A DNA stretch of 64,000 nt from NCBI GenBank assembly GCA_030323885.1, contig CM059189.1, forward strand, positions 52,115,661 to 52,179,660, written 5' to 3'. This DNA is from Branchipolynoe longqiensis. Taxonomy: Eukaryota > Annelida > Polychaeta > Phyllodocida > Polynoidae. Below the pieces are notes generated by a model. The model was not told where the DNA came from, did no database searches, and worked only from the letters and a program-made list of their open reading frames with translations. Below are positions 11,155 to 21,587 of the stretch, in pieces. How positions within the stretch are numbered: position 1 is the first letter of the stretch; each line of letters starts with the position of its first letter. Made by a program: the position numbers and the translations under genes.

Positions 11155-11223
11155 CTAGTCAGGTACACCGATTAGTAATAGAACATTTGCATTCCCCCCT
11201 TGCGAATATCAGAATATTTTACA
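10718..11223 (-). mobile_element. solo LTR, copy 1
   Basis: On the minus strand it starts TGTAAAATATT and ends TACACA (TG...CA). It contains a TATA-like ctatataag close to an aataaa signal (around 10804-10821), then a pyrimidine-rich tail. About 505 bp. A diverged homologue lies at 32786-33279. A TA dinucleotide tract (11101-11150) has expanded inside. No target duplication was found. It abuts the LINE pseudogene and may have inserted into it. Confidence 0.65.
11101..11150. repeat. (TA)n microsatellite
   Basis: About 25 TA units, replacing a short AT stretch seen in the other LTR copy. Confidence 0.95.
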
Positions 11224-11226
11224 ACT

Positions 11227-12937
11227 GGGCCTAAATGTATGAGCCACCGGTTATCTTCGCCGGAGTTAAGGGCGGCCGACGGGGTAGCTATGGTCGGTGT
11301 TGGTATATGGGTCACGTGAAATCTATGCGTGCCAAGCGCGCACTTGTTAGCTACCCTGTGCGTTATTTATAGATTTGGGGAGCCCCCCTGGGAATGTACC
11401 CGGCCATCGTAGTAGGAGTCGGGAGGGACCACCCCCTTCCTCCCCCCCCCCACCCCTCAGTGTGTGACTCTGTGTCTCTGTGTTTCTGTGTGTCTGTGTG
11501 TGTGTCTCTCTGTGTGTGTCTCTGTGTGTGTCTGTGTCTCTGTGTGTGTCTGTGTGTGTTTCTGTGTGTGTCTGTGTGTGTGTGTCTCTGTGTGTGTCAC
11601 TCTGTGTCTCTGTGTTTCAGTGTGTCTGTCTGTGTGTGTGTCTGTGTGTGTGTCTCTGTGTTTCAGTGTGTCTGTGTGTGTGTCTGTGTGTGTGTCTCTG
11701 TTTGTGTGTCTCTGTTTGTGTCTCTGTGTGTCTGTGTGTGTGTCTCTGTGTTTATGTGTGCCTGTGTGTGTCTGTGTGAGTGTCTCTGTGTGTGTATGTC
11801 TGTGTGTGTGCCTGTGTGTCTCTGTGTGTGTCTGTCTGTTTCTGTGTGTCTGTGTGTGTTTCTGTGTGTCTGTGTGTGTGTCTGTGTGTGTGTCTGTGTG
11901 TGTGTTTGTGTGTCTGTGTGTGTGTCTCTGTTTGTGTCTCTGTGTGTCTGTGTGTGTGTCTGTGTGTGGGTTTCTGTGTCTGTGTGTGTGTGTGTCTCTG
12001 ACACAGACACACACACAGCAACAGAGACACAAAGACACAAAGACACACACACACAGAGACACACAAAGAGACACACATACAGATACAGAGACACACACAG
12101 AGACACACACAGAGACACACACATAGACACAGAGACACACACACAGACACAGAGACACACACAGACACAGAGACACACACAGAGACCACAGACACAGAGA
12201 CACAGACACACACACAGAGACACACACAGACACAGAGACACACACAGAGACACAGAGATACACACACATAGACACACACAGACACAGAGACACATACAGA
12301 GACACACACAGACACACACACAGAAACACATACAGAGACACACACAGAGACACACACACAGACAAAGAGACACACACAGAGACAAAGAGACACACACAGA
12401 GACACACACACAGACAAAGAGATACACACACAGACACACACGCAGAGATACAGAGACACACACATAGACAGAGACACACACAGACACAGAGACACACACA
12501 GAGACACACACACACAGACACACACACAGACACACACAGACACACACACAGAGACACACACACAGATACACACATACACACACAGACACAGAGACACATA
12601 CAGAGACACACACACACAGAAACACATACAGAGACACACACAGACACAGAGACACACACACAGACAAAGAGACACACACAGACACACACAGAGACAAAGA
12701 GACACACACAGAGACACACACACAGGCACAGAGACACACATCCATCTTCAGTCCACGCGTAACACCGACGATAAACCACCTAAAAGTTGGGGTTAGCGCA
12801 GCCCGCGTTAACCCTCGAGGGGTTTGCCTAACCCGTGCACACACATTGTGAGTTTCGGCCGCTAACCGGGGAATTCCCGACTACGCTCGGGTTATGACCG
12901 CTAACCCCCGCTAACCCGCCCTCATACATTTGGGCCC
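11227..12937. mobile_element. MITE-G copy carrying an expanded inverted microsatellite
   Basis: The left end gggcctaaatgtatgag and the right end ctcatacatttgggccc are a 17-bp inverted pair with one mismatch. The segment atttatagatttggggagcc near 11365 is shared in inverse orientation with the MITE-G at 18959. The middle 1.28 kb is a head-to-head simple repeat. No transposase. Confidence 0.6.
11457..12741. repeat. head-to-head TGTGTCTC / GAGACACA microsatellite palindrome
   Basis: The left arm (to about 12000) is made of TGTG and TCTC words, the right arm (about 12001-12741) of their complements ACAC and GAGA. The two arms are complementary around gtctctgacacagacac. All six frames are open because the repeat lacks stop words, which produces false Cys-Val proteins of up to 440 codons. 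Confidence 0.95.
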
Positions 12938-13114
12938 TGGTTGGGCTCTGTGTCTGGATAATGTGCCTGAGTGGGATATCAGGTCATGGTGTGTCGCCCT
13001 GATTTCCCAGTGGTGCAGCACTATAAAGTCACCATGAGTGTGCACTGTCACAAGACGGTGCCCGTCCTGATATGACCGTTGATGTTACTAGGAAGTAAAA
13101 CAACAACAAACAAT
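12938..13114 (+). mobile_element. SINE-1 fragment (3' half)
   Basis: Starts in the body (tggttgggctctgtg) exactly at the MITE-G boundary and runs to aaaacaacaacaaacaa. The head is missing. Confidence 0.75.
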
Positions 13115-13270
13115 CTGCTCGAGACTGCTCTCGTAAGAACACAATTGTTTAGAGTTCATGGGACAATAAGGGCGGTACAGACATTTGACGTAGGGGACAG
13201 TCACTCCCACTTGTCTAATAGTGGCACACTTGCCAGAGCAGATGTTAAACTCTATTGTTCCTCCCGACAA

Positions 13271-13466
13271 TATTTGTTTGTTGTTGTTTTATGTCCTAGC
13301 AACATCTAAGGTAATATCAGGATGGGTACCGACTTGTGACAGTGCGCACTCATGGCGACTTTATAGTGCTGCCCCACTGGAAGACCAGGCCGCCAGCACC
13401 ATGACCTTATATCCCACTCAGTCACATTATCCTGACACTGAGCCAACCAGTCCTTGCCCTATCCTC
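13271..13466 (-). mobile_element. SINE-1 fragment, minus strand
   Basis: Starts tttgttgttgttttatgtcc (tail) and ends in the body at ccttgccctatcc. The head is missing. Confidence 0.75.
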
Positions 13467-13519
13467 TGGTCCACGTATGTGACATATAGGAAGGGACCGA
13501 ACTGCGCCTGTCATTTTAA

Positions 13520-13722
13520 GCTGTAGTCACACAAAGGCTTGGGACCACTTGCGACCAGCTTGCAACCAAAACACCTACAGTCACCTGCGACCACCTTGCG
13601 ACCAAAGCAAAATAAAGGTGGGAAAAACCAAGGTTGGTGATCGGTTGCGACCGCTCGGCATTCACTTGTGACTGCCCCTTTTTGGTGGTCACAAGGTCAT
13701 CGCAAGCGTAGTGTGACTGAGG
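13520..13722. mobile_element. MITE-C copy
   Basis: The left TTAA (13516-13519) is followed by gctgtagtcacac. The right end is gtagtgtgactgagg. The interior is built of repeated gcgacca words, as in the 2988 and 26323 elements. Confidence 0.65.
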
Positions 13723-13761
13723 TATAAGGCGACTCACACAATAGGAAAACGGGGGTAAGGT

Positions 13762-14088
13762 GTGAAGTGGGTGAGACTACTCGCCTTGTGGCATTCACGG
13801 GCGTGCGCTGATTAACCCGTATTTGGAAATACGGGCTACTCGCCATGGTAGACCGCGAATGCCAAACATTCAGGGGGCACTGGGTTTCCGGCCGTAAAGC
13901 GTTGCTAGGAGACGCAAATTGCGACTCGCCTGGCAACGATAGGAGGTCGGGCGTTCGGACCCAGACCGATCAGATGTATTTAATGACGCTCTGATGTTTT
14001 AGCCGAGTTTTAGGCCTATTTTATCGAAATTCTAAACTTGTTTGAAATTAATGATTAGGGGAAGGGTTTGTATGATATTTCTACGATA
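13762..14088 (+). repeat. module A, copy 1
   Basis: Starts gtgaagtgggtgagactac and ends tgatatttctacgata. Nearly identical to 14278-14606. A frame across it is the same in both copies only because of the duplication. No motif was recognised. Confidence 0.85.
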
Positions 14089-14232
14089 TATAAAGCAATC
14101 CAATGTTTAGTTTGACCATAGCGGTTTACTCCATAGAAAACTGGAGGATAGTAAAGAATGCAAGGAACGTTCCAATTCACTTTTCCAAGAGCTCACAGCG
14201 TTTTATTCTTGACCAAAACTAACATTGTTTGC
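14087..14232 (+). repeat. module B, forward orientation
   Basis: Starts tatataaagcaatccaatg and ends aactaacattgtttgc. Its reverse complement is at 14611-14756 with only a few mismatches over about 146 bp. Confidence 0.85.
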
Positions 14233-14240
14233 CTTTGTTA

Positions 14241-14267
14241 GACGAACATCAATTCTTGTTGTTCGTC
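14241..14267. repeat. small perfect hairpin between modules
   Basis: gacgaac and gttcgtc pair across a 13-base loop, directly between module B and the second module A. Confidence 0.7.
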
Positions 14268-14277
14268 TGGGGGAGCA

Positions 14278-14606
14278 GTGAAGTGGGCGAGACTACTCGC
14301 CTTGTGGCATTCACGGGTGTGCGCCGATTAACCCGTATTTGGAAATACGGGCTACTCGCCATGGCAGACCGCGAATGCCAAACATTCACGGGGCACCGGG
14401 TTTCCGGCCGTAAAGCGTTGCTAGGAGACGCAAATTGCGACTCGCCTGGCAACGATAGGAGGTTGGGCGTTCGGACCCAGACCGATCAGACGTATTTAAT
14501 GACGCTCTGATGTTTTAGCCGAGTTTTAGGCCTATTTTATCGAAATTTTAAACTTGTTTGAAATTAATGATTAGGGGAAGGGTTTGTATGATATTTCTAC
14601 GACATA
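14278..14606 (+). repeat. module A, copy 2
   Basis: Direct repeat of 13762-14088, differing at only a few positions (for example gcgccgatt for gcgctgatt). Confidence 0.85.
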
Positions 14607-14610
14607 TGCT

Positions 14611-14756
14611 GCAAACAATGTTAGTTTTGGTTAAGAATAAAACGCCATGAGCTCTTGAAAAAGTGAATTGGAACGTTCCTTGCATTCTTTACTATCCTCC
14701 AGTTTTCTATGGAGTAAACCGCTATGGTCAAACTAAACATTGGATTGCTTTATATA
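14611..14756 (-). repeat. module B', inverted copy
   Basis: Reverse complement of 14087-14232. With module B it flanks module A copy 2 as a long inverted repeat. Confidence 0.85.
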
Positions 14757-15457
14757 TATAATTAAGGGCCTTAAGCCTAAATAGGCCTTATGCAGCTACT
14801 TAACCCCTCTGTGGGGAGATTATACCAGACATATGAACAGAATCAACGTATAGATCTTTTGGCTAAAATAAGACAGTAACTTAGGCTGATTATCAGTGAC
14901 AGTGGCAGTGATACTAGCGCATCTGCTTAGTTCTGGATCAATTTAAACATATTAAATACACCGTATGGCAAGTAGACCAGCCAGTTAGTTGAAATAACCA
15001 AGTAATTGCTTTAGGCCGATAAACATGGGAGGGGGCAAACCTCCGTATTTAGATGATACTCTGGCTGGCCGACTTTAGCCCGGGAAGGACACCGACGGAC
15101 ACGGACTACCTGCAGACGGGACGAGGGGCAGCGGCGGCCCGCGGCTGGCCCAGGAAATTCACATGGAAATAATTATATATAAATTAACACGAAGGCTCGC
15201 CTTAAGCGGGGTTGGAATAGCCCGACGGTTAAAGGTGCATCATGGGACTGGTGTCCCCACCACTTTATGAAAAAGAAGCCGAAGCCTGGAAAGCGGTGAA
15301 TAAACAACCCACACCCAAACAACCCCCACTTGACCCACATGAACTAGGGCCTGGCTAATGTAGGGTGGATCTTCCTTCACCCACGCGAGGTGCATGGCGG
15401 GAAACGAGTGTATCATGTACACACCTGCGCATGACGGTGCGCACACATGGTAAGTTG
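14757..15457. other. unassigned stretch
   Basis: No gene or recognised repeat. A short palindromic taagggcctta sits near 14763. Confidence 0.4.
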
Positions 15458-15777
15458 GTTGCTTTTGGAGTTTTACGTGCTGGCAACATCTAAGGTCATA
15501 TCAGGATGGGTACCGACTTGTGACAGTGCGCGCTGATGGTGACATTATAGTGCTTCCCCTCTGGGAGACCAGTCCGCCAGCACCATTACCTGCTATCCCA
15601 CTCAGTCACATTATCCTATCACTGAGCTAACCAGTCCTTGTCCTATTCTATTAATGCCGAGTGCCAGGCTAGGAAGCGACAAGTATCAATTTTATAAGTC
15701 ATTGGTCTGGCTCGACCAGGAACCGAACTCCTGATCTCCCGCACGCAAAGCCCATGCTCTATCGAATCGGCCACCAT
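15458..15777 (-). mobile_element. SINE-1 copy, minus strand
   Basis: The tail ggagttttacgtgctggcaa, the body and the head (tctcccgcacgcaaagccca, then ctatcgaatcggccacc) are present in reverse order. It is almost full length. Confidence 0.8.
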
Positions 15778-15780
15778 CAA

Positions 15781-16369
15781 AATTTCCAAACATTTTAACA
15801 CGCTCGCCAAATTAATTTGACAGATTTACACTTCAAATATCTGAAAAGTTAGCCTTTTACCATAAAAGTTACTTCCAACTTAAGTGCCTGTCACACCTAC
15901 CGGATTGAGCAACGGACACAACCGGACAAAGAATTTTCTAGTCTGTTGGTGTTTGGTATCAAAATGTACCGAAATGTGTCAAAATGTTGCAAAGGGAGCC
16001 GGACGAAACGGATGCTAAACGGACAAGGAACGTACATTCACGAATAGCCACCAAAACGGACTAAACAGACTTAAACAGGACACAAACCGTACACGTCAGT
16101 CCGGCGGTGTCTGGTACAAGTTTTGTGCATGTTCAAAACTTGACACCGTACACACCGGACACCACTGGAGCGAGAACAGACACGCCGGATGCCTACCATA
16201 TATAAACCGGACATTGATGTATTTCACCGGACAGTGTCCGGTTTCTATCCGTTTCCCCAGTCCGGTAAGGTGTGACTGAGCCTTAATGTAAGGTAGATCA
16301 TAACAATCAATCCAATATAACTATCTCAGAAAAATGACAGAAACTCAAAACCATCGGACTATGCCACTT
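15781..16369 (-). mobile_element. MITE-T remnant interrupted by MITE-C3
   Basis: The interior is recognisable from cgctcgccaaattaattt. The right end is ccatcggactatgccact followed by TTAA. The left end is lost at the SINE boundary. Confidence 0.7.
15894..16282. mobile_element. MITE-C3 with exact TTAA duplication
   Basis: TTAA is found at both 15890-15893 and 16283-16286. The ends gtgcctgtcacacctaccgg and ccggtaaggtgtgactgagcc are imperfect inverted repeats. The interior is packed with ccggac/gtccgg words. Removing it restores a continuous MITE-T host (cttccaac-ttaa-tgtaaggtag). Confidence 0.85.
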
Positions 16370-16639
16370 TAAATGTGTGCATGGTACTAGAAGGGTACTC
16401 TAGTCCCCGCGTATATCCCCACCTCGGAGATGTCGAAGTGGAAAGTATAAGCTCAGTAAACTCCTTAAGCTTCTCCCATCAACAAATAAAGTGCATCTTG
16501 TTGACATAGGAATCCTATCCGGCACACACAATGTTCTTTTTCTTGGTAGTGGTACAACTAGAAGTGCACCTCCCTCACTCAGTAGGGGGCTTGGGAAGCA
16601 CTAGTTGCTCCCGCAGCGTTGTCTCTGAGACAGGGCTGC

Positions 16640-17006
16640 TGAACACCCCATTAGAAAAAGTGTCGGAAGGCCGGGTAAATGAAAGTAACACATCAATCCT
16701 TAATCGAATGAGCAAATTATACTCGTCAAATTCTCCTTTATATTGACACACTATTTTCAAATGATGAATTCATGAATTCATGTAGATTAATGGACTTTAA
16801 AATGTGAATCAAGACCTTTCTGTGGTTTCCATGTTGCCTTTTTGCCTTCTCACCCACTTCACCAACTCTGTGCCAATATTGATAAACACTGCACACTGGA
16901 ACCACCCCCCTCTGGAGTTAAGTCCGACTGAAGCAATTTTTGCTCGACTTTAAACAAGATTATCCTTCACCCCTACTCTGTGTAAGAAGAGCACACCTTT
17001 TATCTA
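16640..17006 (-). mobile_element. MITE-F remnant
   Basis: The segments ccattagaaaaagtg, gccgggtaaatga and the end ccttcacccctactctg to ccttttatcta fit MITE-F in minus orientation. The outer left end is missing. Confidence 0.55.
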
Positions 17007-17079
17007 AGGAAGTTCTCGTTTAGTTGTCGAATGGCCTTTGACGAGTTTCCTATGACAACACCACACCCACCCACAGGTT

Positions 17080-17352
17080 TGAACCCCGGTCGAGTGAAAC
17101 CAATGACTTAAAGATTGATACTTGTTCCTTCCTAGCCAGGTGCTCGGCATTATTAGGATAGGGCAAAGAGTGGTTGGCTCAGTGTCAGGATAATGTGACT
17201 GAGTGGGATATCAGGTCATGATGCTGGCGACCTGGTCTCCCACTGGGGCGGCACAATGAAGCTGCCATGAGTGTACGCTGTCACAAGTCAGTACCCGTCC
17301 TGATATGACCTTAATTGTTGCCAGGATGTAAAACTCCAACAACCCACCAACC
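17080..17352 (+). mobile_element. SINE-1b copy, head truncated
   Basis: Starts near the B-box-like ggtttgaaccccggtcgag and runs through the body to actccaacaacccaccaacc. Confidence 0.75.
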
Positions 17353-17795
17353 AATTTTCCACGGCCTCGGCTCCACATAAAGAAGCACGCACTTTAGACG
17401 GGAGGGACCGGGCGCGGTGGCCTAATCGGCAGAGCGCAGGACTCGCGTGCGGAAGGTCGGAAGTTTGGTTCCTGGTCAAGTCAAACCGATGACTTTAAAA
17501 TTGATACTTGTCGCTTCCTAGCCTGGCACTTGGCATTAATAGGATAGGGCAAGGAGTGGAGAGCTCAGTATCATGATAATGTGACTGAGTGGGATATCGG
17601 GTCATGGCGCTGGCAGCCTTATTTCCCAGTGGGGCACCACTATAAAGTCGTCATGAGGGCGCACTGTCACAAGTCGGTAGCCTACCTGTCCTGATATGAC
17701 CTTAGATGTTGCTAGGACGTAAAACAACAACAACCAACGAACCTCAGTCGGCAGGGTGGGGTGACGCCGGTGCTTTCTTAGTTCCCCGCGCGCAC
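17292..17795 (+). repeat. duplicated block, copy 1
   Basis: Covers the 3' end of one SINE, a spacer (cggcctcggctccacataaa) and a complete SINE-1. The same order recurs at 18170-18665. Confidence 0.85.
17407..17735 (+). mobile_element. SINE-1 copy, complete
   Basis: Head gaccgggcgcggtggcctaa, B-box-like gtttggttcctgg, complete body, tail gttgctaggacgtaaaacaa with CAACAACCAA end. Confidence 0.85.
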
Positions 17796-18169
17796 ACCAG
17801 GGGCTGTATGCAGGAGTCAGTGTTAGGGCGGCAAAACGGTGTTTGGTGGGAATTCCGGGTTAGCGGCGAAAAAATGGTATGCACGAGTCAGTGTTAGGCC
17901 TAACACCAAAGGCTTAACCGGTGTTACCTTACCCCTAAAAAATATTAGGTTTAGCGAGTTTATTAGGCCTAAATCTATTCAATGCTGTCATATTTAACAG
18001 AATTAGATACGCAATAAGTGAAATTCATTCAAATTAACCCTAAATTCGAACCCTACTTAAGGCTAGCGCCGCATTGGCGCCGATATTAATAGTTATATTT
18101 TCGAATCGACGAACGTAAAGTAAACAAATCGCCGCCGCCGCCGCGCCACATCGACCTCCCTTTCCATAG
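17796..18169. other. AT-rich core shared with other MITEs
   Basis: Around 17955-18045, gctgtcatatttaacagaat and gtgaaattcattcaaattaa match cores in the elements at 18959 and, inverted, 37694. No ends are recognised here. Confidence 0.5.
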
Positions 18170-18665
18170 TGGCAGTACCCGTCCTGATTGCCTTAATTGT
18201 TGCCACGATGTAAAACTCCAACAACCACCAACTAATTTTCACGGCCTCGGCCCACATAAAGAAGCACGCACTTTAGACGGGAGGGACCGGGCGCGGTGGC
18301 CTAATCGGCAGAGCGCAGGACTCGCGTGCGGAAGGTACGGAGTTTGGTTCCTGTTCAAGTCAAACCGATGACTTTAAAATTGATACTTGTCGCTTCTAAC
18401 TGGCACTTGGCATTAATAGATAGGCAAGAGTGGAGAGCTCAGTATCATGATAATGTGACTGAGTGGATATCGGGTCATGCGCTGGCAGCCTTATTCCCAG
18501 TGGGGCACCACTATAAAGTCGTCATGAGGCGCACTGTCACAAGTCGGTAGCCTACCTGTCCTGATATGACCTTAGATGTTGCTAGGACGTAAAACAACAA
18601 CAACCAACGAACCTCAGTCGGCAGGGTGGGGTGACGCCGGTGCTTTCTTAGTTCCCCGCGCGCAC
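18170..18665 (+). repeat. duplicated block, copy 2, with many one-base losses
   Basis: Same order as 17292-17795, including a SINE-1 at about 18286-18605. Over the first 350 bp most differences are single-base deletions, mainly in short homopolymers (ggatagggc becomes gataggc; ttttccacgg becomes ttttcacgg). The following 130 bp are identical. Confidence 0.85.
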
Positions 18666-18780
18666 CCAGGTGGCGCGCGCAGTGAATTCAGCGGTCTGCA
18701 ACTTGGCAGGTGAGCCCCCAGGTATGCTTCAGCACAAGAGCCAGCGTCTCCGCAGAAACACACCCACATAGCTGGTGATG

Positions 18781-18957
18781 GTTGGTTGTTGGAATTTTAC
18801 GTCCTGGCAACATCTAAGGTCATATCAGAATGTGTACCGACTTGTGACAGTGCGCGCTCATGGCGACTTTATAGCACTGCCCCATTGGGAAATCAGGCTG
18901 CCAGCACCATGACACAATATCCCACTCAGTCCCATTATCCTGACACTGAGCTAACCA
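18781..18957 (-). mobile_element. SINE-1 copy, 3' part, split by MITE-G
   Basis: The minus-strand tail and body run to ctgagctaacca. The remainder continues at 19696 after an inserted element. Confidence 0.8.
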
Positions 18958-18958
18958 A

Positions 18959-19695
18959 GGGCCATATGCATGATGCGGTGTTAGCGAACCAAAACGGGTT
19001 TTGGCCGGCATTTCCAGTTTAGCGGCAAAAAGCAGTATGCAAGGAGCAGAGTTATGGAAACACCGCAAGTTTAACGTCGTGTACACTAATACCACTCCAT
19101 GGCGGGTTTACGGGTGGCGTTAGGTACCGATTAGTCCCAAATCTATTCAATGCTATCATATTTAACAGAATTACATACTCAAAAAGTGAAATTTCATCAA
19201 ATTAACCCTAAAATCGAAACGATATTAATGCCACCGCTACATCAGTGGCGATATTCATATTGTCGAATGACTAAACAGAACAAATGGCTGCCGATGCGGC
19301 GGCGGAGTTAATATCGCTTCAATTTTGGGTTTACTTTGACCAATTTTATTTAACAGAATAACAAACAAAATAAGTGAAATTTGGTCAAATTAAACCATAA
19401 ATCGAATCGATATTAACCCCCCGCCGAAATTTGGTCAAATTAAACCAAAAATCAAACCGATATTAATGGCGCCGCCATCACCACCGAATCGGCGGCGATA
19501 TTGGCAAATAGCGGTGCTCACCGGGAACAGGGTCAGTGGGATTCCCCAAATCTATAAATAACTGCACGTTTAGCTAACATGAAGGAGCTAGGCGCCCGTA
19601 CATACGGCGTGACAGACTTAGTGATGGTGGTGATAGCTACCTGGTGTTACCTGTTAACACCACATGATGCTAACACCGCGTCATGCATATGGCCC
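18959..19695. mobile_element. MITE-G inserted in a SINE
   Basis: The ends gggccatatgcatga and tcatgcatatggccc are inverted repeats. gcggtgttagc and gctaacaccgcg lie just inside, also inverted. The interior has three related AT-rich core copies (near 19140, 19340 and 19430). The SINE sequence is continuous once the element is removed, with at most a 2-3 bp target duplication. Confidence 0.8.
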
Positions 19696-19828
19696 AGTCC
19701 TTGCCCTATCCTATTAATGTTGAGCGCCTGGCTAGGAAGGACGTCATTGGTTTAACTCGACCTGGAATCGAACTCCCAATCTCCCGCACAGGAGGCCTGC
19801 GCTCTACCGATTCAGCCACTGTGTCCGG
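19696..19828 (-). mobile_element. SINE-1 copy, 5' part of the split SINE
   Basis: Continues from agtccttgccctatcc to the head (ctaccgattcagccactgtg). A short motif, cacaagagccagc, occurs on both sides of the whole SINE at about 18731 and 19859. Confidence 0.8.
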
Positions 19829-20186
19829 TAAAGAGCACCCCCCTCCCCCTGCCCCCAACACAAGAGCCAGCATCTAGGCAGATACACACATAGCTGGTGA
19901 TAGAATCACCCACCACACTGGCTTTTCTTGGAAATGCGAATCGAAGCGTCCATAACATCGTTCCGTGCTTGACTGCCCATGCGCAGGATGGCTTGGCCAC
20001 TCACGCACGGAATGACCTTGCATTTGACAAATCAAATATAAATTAATTGACGACTATTCAAAAGGAGGAATACTTGTTAAGAGTCTGACTGGAAAGATAA
20101 TGGCGATGTGTGCACAATTTCTATATGCCCTATAAAAAGACACCATTGGTATATTGTGTACCTTTGGCACATGTTAAATAATATGT
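19829..20186. other. unassigned stretch
   Basis: Apart from the repeated cacaagagccagcatc motif, nothing is recognised. Confidence 0.4.
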
Positions 20187-20800
20187 TTGATTGATTGGTG
20201 GTTGCTTTACGCTGTGTTGGCAGCATAGGCCATATTCACGGTGAGAAATGTTTGTTTTTTGTTCAAACCATCGCTTTTACATGTAAAAGTAGACAATCAA
20301 GTATGTGCCAATAGACACTCATTAAATTAGAAAGCTCACAATCATATATTTGTGGTCAAGGGAAACAAATTCCCATAGAAAAAAGAAATGTTTTATTAAT
20401 AATTGCTAGAATTTATTTAGTAAACTATATGAGGTGGTACAGTCCAGCTGCCCTCAAAAAGACTCAAATGTTTTCTTGTTTTACTTTAGTAAAAAGGTCA
20501 TGCATACTGTCTGCAGTGTAGAATTGTTGGCGCAGGGCCAAAAAATCAACGCAACTTAGTAAAATGTCTTTGAGTGTCAGCGGAGACTGACACCCACTAC
20601 ATTCAGGGGGAGGTTCCCCCTTGAGCAGAAAAGCATGTGTAAGCCACGAGTGGCCAATACAGCAGCCGCTAAGGACCACTTGGTCCCGCCGACCTCCCGC
20701 ATGAGTCTGTGGGTTTCCCACAGATGGTTCAATTTCTTTAGGTTTATTAATGTTAATGTTAAATAATATATTCTAAATCCTGTTTGCCAGCCAAACTATC
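20187..20800 (-). pseudogene. I/Nimb-like LINE, 3' end copy (minus)
   Basis: A frame of 85 residues (20721 to 20464) carries the C-terminal region of an I-clade LINE. It has THAGGRRDQVVLS, IGHSWLTHAFLL and the Cys-containing PPECSGCQSPLTLKDILLSC block, then ALRQQFYTADSMHDLFTKV. The 3' UTR follows down to about 20187, ending with a TCAA-type simple tail. It is 5' truncated and no longer has RT or RNase H. A plus-strand homologue is at 33530. Confidence 0.8.
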
Positions 20801-20877
20801 TGTCACGGATAGTGATTCCAGATCTCACGCAGGGACATGCGGAGTTTCGTGTTAGGTAGGAATCTGAAACACGTCAA

Positions 20878-20973
20878 CCATGCGCGGTGGCCGAATCGGT
20901 AGAGCGTAGGCCTCCCGTGTGAGAGATCGGGAGTTCAATTCCCAGTCTAGTCAAACCAATTCAATTTCAATTT
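20878..20973 (+). mobile_element. SINE-1 head, split copy
   Basis: gcgcggtggccgaatcggta, the B-box-like gagttcaattcccag and gtcaaaccaat. The copy continues at 21302. Confidence 0.8.
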
Positions 20974-21301
20974 AAGTCTTTTATTTTTAACTCTCTGCAA
21001 AGTATGTTTACAATAAACTGAGGCGATACAATAAATGCATACAAATTCCTTACAGACACAAAAGATCCCAGAAAAGCCATGCTTATCTAGCTTGTCTCCA
21101 TGATGCGAATGAACAAGTGATGACAATAACAGATGATTAGACTTAAGCTACATGGTCAGGTCATAGCTTGGGATTTTCAGGTGGTACGCAGACTTTTCCG
21201 TCGATGGAATAAAAGACTATTGGAACAAAACACAATAAAACATCACATATTTTAATCACAAAAATATTTGTGCAATCTCAGGTAGTATGCAGCTCTGTAT
21301 G
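20974..21301. mobile_element. insertion inside SINE-1, type unknown
   Basis: It interrupts the SINE at caat, which is repeated at both sides (a possible short target duplication). It starts with repeated caatttcaattt words. A LINE 3' end in minus orientation is possible but not shown. Confidence 0.45.
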
Positions 21302-21490
21302 CAATGACTTACAAAATTTGACACTTGTCGCTTCCTAGCTTGGCACGCTGCATTAATAGGAGAGAAGGACTGGTTGGCTCAGTGTCAGGATAATGTGACT
21401 GTGTGGGATATCGAGTCATGGTGTGGGCGGTCTGATCTCCCAATGAGAGAGAACTATGAAGTTGCCATAAGTGTGCACCGCCACAAGTCA
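21302..21490 (+). mobile_element. SINE-1 body, continuation
   Basis: Continues with gcaatgacttacaaaattt through to cacaagtcagtacccatct, where it breaks off before the tail. Confidence 0.75.
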
Positions 21491-21497
21491 GTACCCA

Positions 21498-21587
21498 TCT
21501 ATTACCTAAATTTAATATGTAGAATCAAATCTAGATAATTATTTAGGTTTTCAAAATTTAATGTTTTCATCGGACCATGCAGCTTTA
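21498..21587 (+). mobile_element. MITE-T right-end fragment
   Basis: Runs from aatatgtagaatcaaatc to the terminus catcggaccatgcagct with TTAA. Confidence 0.7.

Noticed and set aside
11457..12844. Long Cys-Val-rich reading frames (up to 440 codons) on both strands
   Set aside because: They are products of TGTG/TCTC simple repeats that contain no stop words. They occur in several frames at once and have no start context or motif.
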